A stretch of 32,614 nucleotides of DNA from a virus, in IMG/VR virus record IMGVR_UViG_3300025168_000344, positions 1 to 32,614 of that record, one strand, 5' to 3'. Under the pieces are notes generated by a model. That model ran no database searches. It was not told where the DNA came from and worked only from the letters and a program-made list of their open reading frames with translations. Position 1 is the stretch's first letter. Each line of letters opens with the position of its first letter. Position numbers and translations under genes: made by a program. This document shows positions 30,540-32,614 of the stretch, piece by piece.

Positions 30540-30980
30540 TTACGAAGTTTCTAGTAATACTCCGTTGTTTTCTAATTGTATCTCAATTGTTCCTGTCCAA
30601 ACGTTTGCCTGTTCCCCAACCTCTTCATTAAAAGTTGTAAACATTTGTCTCTGAAAATTAGTTAATGAATGCCGTCTAGCATGCATAATTCTTCGAACTT
30701 CTCTCATTAAATTATATAATCTTTGTCTACTTGTTAAAGTAAATATTTCTAACTCAAGGCTATATGCTCTGTTCCCATATTTATGATTCCCTAAAGGGGT
30801 TTCATCAAAAGCTGGGCTACCAGTTCTTCCGATTAAATGGTCGCCAACGTTTAAGTCAAAACGATAAGGTTGGCTTTCACCGTTTACGGTAGTCAAGGCT
30901 GGTTTTGTTACATTAGAAGCATCCCACTGACTATTTAAATCAGTCATTACTGCATCTATAGGTATCGGCTCATCTGGCAT
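30540..30980 (-). CDS. Putative tail-completion (terminator) protein
   Basis: A 146-residue protein of mixed fold, MPDEPIPIDAVMTDLNSQWD. Residues 70-115 have a helical core with SLELEIFTLTSRQRLYNLMREVRRI, like tail-terminator proteins in which an EVRRI helix packs the ring; residues 125-140 form strands (WTGTIEIQLENNG). It sits between the connector and the tail tube, where tail-completion proteins lie. It overlaps the connector stop at 30980 by one base. The role is inferred from order and pattern. Confidence 0.55.
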   Translation of the reverse strand: MPDEPIPIDAVMTDLNSQWDASNVTKPALTTVNGESQPYRFDLNVGDHLIGRTGSPAFDETPLGNHKYGNRAYSLELEIFTLTSRQRLYNLMREVRRIMHARRHSLTNFQRQMFTTFNEEVGEQANVWTGTIEIQLENNGVLLETS

Positions 30981-32113
30981 TAAAACACCTCAAAGGCTCG
31001 CATGCTGTCTAAATTAGAGTCTATTTCAGCCTGCCAACCACTTATTTTTGAACTTATATCATATCTATCCATACCGCTTACTACAGAGCCACCAAAGTCT
31101 GCACTTCTTGAAATCTCAATAGCCGCTAATTTTTTAGCCATATCTGATATAAGTCCACCTTGTTGGATATCTGTATGGATGTCCCTACCATGTAGATAGG
31201 TTACTTTCACAGGCATAGTAAATTCTCCACCACCCCATCTCCACACTGGAGCATTGTAAGAAGTAAATCTTGCGGGTAGTAAAAAGTATCTTGAAAATTG
31301 TATCATGCCTGTATCAGGAACCATAAAATAATCTTTTGTTCTTCCTTGTCTTCTTGTGTCCCATTCCGCCCCATTCCAAACTTGTAAAGATAATATTTTG
31401 TATGGGTCAGGTCTGTCTAAATGAAATCCATTTAGATTAAAAGGATGGTATTCATTAGCTATATAATTAGGTCTCCAAGATTTCCTAGACTGCATATCTA
31501 TATAAGACTGTGCTTCATAAATATATTGTTCAACTGTTGCTTTACTAGGAACCGTAGAGCTAGTAAAGTCTGTACCACTAAGTACATTTTTAAGTTGCAT
31601 TAGTTCATAAACTTCTTTGGTTGTACAGTATGCAGCATGAGGTCTCATCTGTATTCTTTTTATTGTAGGTGCGGTAGAAACGCTTGTAGGAGATGAAATT
31701 CTTACCCAATATAAAGTACTGCTATTTATTGCAACTGTTGCCCAATCGCTAAGTAAGTTAGAAGGAAATATTTCTGCTCCATCTTTAGAGAAATCATATT
31801 GCCCGCCTTCATTGTCATCTGGGTCTAGTTCATACCTAGCAGAAGCTGGTATAAATTCTGTCCATGCTGAACCATTGTAGTATTCATATTGTAGGGTACC
31901 CACAACCCCAGCAGTATCAACATCAAATATAGCCATGTCAAATTTTGATGCATGACCTAAATAAAGATGATGAGCTGTGGAATTAAGTATAGTAAATGAC
32001 GTACCTGCAGGGCTCTGAGACTCTAAGGTAACATCAGCATAATCACTGCCTGATGTACCTACACCGTCCCAATTGAACACTTTATCAAATACTGCTCCAG
32101 CAGTGGTTGCCAT
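30980..32113 (-). CDS. Two-domain head-tail connector/adaptor
   Basis: A 377-residue protein. The N-terminal part (about 15-155) is a beta domain with YEYYNGSAWTEFIPA and TLYWVRISSPTSVSTAP, a Trp/Asn/Gly-rich virion domain that often decorates phage structural proteins. The C-terminal part (about 160-377) matches head-tail adaptor proteins: YCTTKEVYELMQLKNV, EQYIYEAQSYIDMQSRKSW and PYKILSLQVWNGAEWD, then a helical end. In the usual adaptor (lambda/HK97 gp6 type) the second part alone is the gene, so this is a fusion. It starts with an AGGAG site seven bases before the ATG; the site lies in a 10-bp palindrome CTCCTAGGAG. Confidence 0.65.
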   Translation of the reverse strand: MATTAGAVFDKVFNWDGVGTSGSDYADVTLESQSPAGTSFTILNSTAHHLYLGHASKFDMAIFDVDTAGVVGTLQYEYYNGSAWTEFIPASARYELDPDDNEGGQYDFSKDGAEIFPSNLLSDWATVAINSSTLYWVRISSPTSVSTAPTIKRIQMRPHAAYCTTKEVYELMQLKNVLSGTDFTSSTVPSKATVEQYIYEAQSYIDMQSRKSWRPNYIANEYHPFNLNGFHLDRPDPYKILSLQVWNGAEWDTRRQGRTKDYFMVPDTGMIQFSRYFLLPARFTSYNAPVWRWGGGEFTMPVKVTYLHGRDIHTDIQQGGLISDMAKKLAAIEISRSADFGGSVVSGMDRYDISSKISGWQAEIDSNLDSMRAFEVF

Positions 32114-32122
32114 TTATATCTC

Positions 32123-32377
32123 CTAGGAGTCTTTTTTATCCCCTGTTTTACCTTTTATTGCTTCTTTAGCTGCTTCTACAACTTCGTCTGGTACTCCGCC
32201 TTCATTTATCACTTCCGGTGTATTATCTTTTCCTCTTAGGTACATTAGTACACCCTGTAGATTTTGTATGCTACCTACTAGTTGTTCTCGTTGGGCGTTA
32301 ATTTTATTTAAGTCCTCAACTAAAGCTTCCATTTTTTCAGTAACTGCTTTTAAATCGTTTTGTACATCTATCTTCAT
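32123..32377 (-). CDS. Coiled-coil protein (84 aa) before the connector
   Basis: An 84-residue protein. Residues 5-48 form one coiled coil (VQNDLKAVTEKMEALVEDLN), followed by a Gly/Asp/Glu-rich tail ending KGKTGDKKDS. AATAGGAG lies about ten bases before the ATG. It is the first gene after a late-promoter-like box and ends nine bases before the connector. It may be a small head or tail accessory protein; no family is recognised. Confidence 0.65.
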   Translation of the reverse strand: MKIDVQNDLKAVTEKMEALVEDLNKINAQREQLVGSIQNLQGVLMYLRGKDNTPEVINEGGVPDEVVEAAKEAIKGKTGDKKDS

Positions 32378-32418
32378 GTTTCTTTTCTCCTATTTTCTTT
32401 ATCCCTTTTTTATAGGGG

Positions 32419-32441
32419 TCTTTATTATTATACTATATTTT
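32419..32441 (-). promoter_or_regulatory. Late-promoter-like box AGTATAATA (connector/tail genes)
   Basis: Minus-strand sequence AAATATAGTATAATAATAAA with TATAAT at 32432-32427, directly after the stop of the partial ORF at the right edge. It matches the box at 6829-6850 through AATATAGTATAATA, 14 bases. An A-rich tract precedes it and no -35 is seen. A CCC/GGG dyad follows at about 32401-32419. Confidence 0.6.
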
Positions 32442-32614
32442 TTAACCTTCCCAATCATCATCCCAATCATCTCTTTTGGTCCAAGTGCCACTATCATAAT
32501 TATACTTGTCTCCATAGTAATCCCCCGGAACATTACTAACACTTTCGACTATAGTAGAATTACCACTATGTAAGTCTCCAATTATTAACTCTGGTGGGTC
32601 TCCCACGGTTATAG
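32442..32614 (-). CDS. C-terminal fragment of an unknown structural protein
   Basis: 57 C-terminal codons; the gene enters from the right edge. The visible part reads ITVGDPPELIIGDLHSG, then a Tyr/Asp stretch DYYGDKYNYDSG, ending WTKRDDWDDDWEG. The acidic, Trp-rich end and Gly/Asn/Ser-rich start suggest a virion or fibre-like protein, but too little is present to name it. It is followed within a few bases by a late-promoter-like box. Confidence 0.5.
   Translation of the reverse strand, partial: ITVGDPPELIIGDLHSGNSTIVESVSNVPGDYYGDKYNYDSGTWTKRDDWDDDWEG

Noticed and set aside
32120-32129. CTCCTAGGAG palindrome as operator
   Set aside because: It is explained by a stop codon next to a Shine-Dalgarno site in a ten-base stretch; too short to support more than a note.
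1-32614. tRNA genes or a CRISPR array
   Set aside because: No cloverleaf arms with a GTTCRA-type loop outside coding frames and no regularly spaced repeats were seen on reading both strands.
1-32614. Prophage or mobile element features (integrase, attachment sites, transposase)
   Set aside because: No tyrosine or serine recombinase, transposase, or flanking direct repeats recognised; the gene set suits a lytic phage.

Overview
The window looks like most of the genome of a lytic tailed dsDNA bacteriophage (Caudoviricetes). It is AT-rich and very densely packed, with start/stop overlaps and short gaps. Every supported gene lies on the minus strand, so the genome reads from high to low coordinates. 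The single long tail-tube protein, paired tail chaperones and short tape measure, with no sheath or contractile baseplate gene seen, suggest a siphovirus; this is inference. I see no integrase, CI-type repressor, tRNA or recognisable lysis gene. The host cannot be named. The B12-dependent ribonucleotide reductase suggests a host that makes or imports cobalamin, which is common in marine and freshwater bacteria.

Layout in transcription order. (1) 32.6-22.5 kb, connector and tail: a partial unknown ORF, a coiled-coil protein, a two-domain head-tail connector, a probable tail-completion protein, the major tail tube protein, two tail-assembly chaperones joined by a -1 frameshift site, a tape measure, a distal-tail-like protein, and a 1243-residue fibre or baseplate protein ending in an S74 self-cleaving chaperone. 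(2) 22.5-21.5 kb, regulation: an HTH plus zinc-knuckle protein, a 120-bp intergenic region with tandem promoter-like repeats, and a small sigma factor. (3) 21.5-11.6 kb, DNA metabolism: DnaB-like helicase, CHC2/TOPRIM primase, SSB-like protein, family A polymerase, DUF3310-like protein, PD-(D/E)XK-like protein, MazG-like remnant, RecA, Vsr-like nuclease, Cas4-like nuclease and RuvC. (4) 11.6-1 kb, packaging and head: small and large terminase, NrdJ, portal, a Gly-rich protein, a zinc ribbon overprinting an HTH-metallophosphoesterase, and small head or neck proteins. (5) The left end: an acidic scaffold-like protein and the first 34 codons of a probable major capsid protein.

Regulation. The minus-strand string AGTATAATA occurs five times, always in a gap just upstream of a structural gene, with looser copies upstream of nrdJ and a replication gene. 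No TTGACA-like -35 box accompanies it. With the phage sigma factor, this suggests a phage-specific late promoter class. The gap upstream of the sigma gene instead has an extended -10 box (TGATATAAT) of host type. The proposed sequence is host polymerase, then sigma and replication genes, then late genes.

The strongest sequence-level result is the A_AAA_AAA slippery heptamer at 28277-28283. A -1 shift there runs exactly into the next ORF, giving a 203-residue fusion like lambda gpGT. The head genes at the left edge and connector genes at the right edge would meet if the genome is circularly permuted, so the window may be nearly complete.
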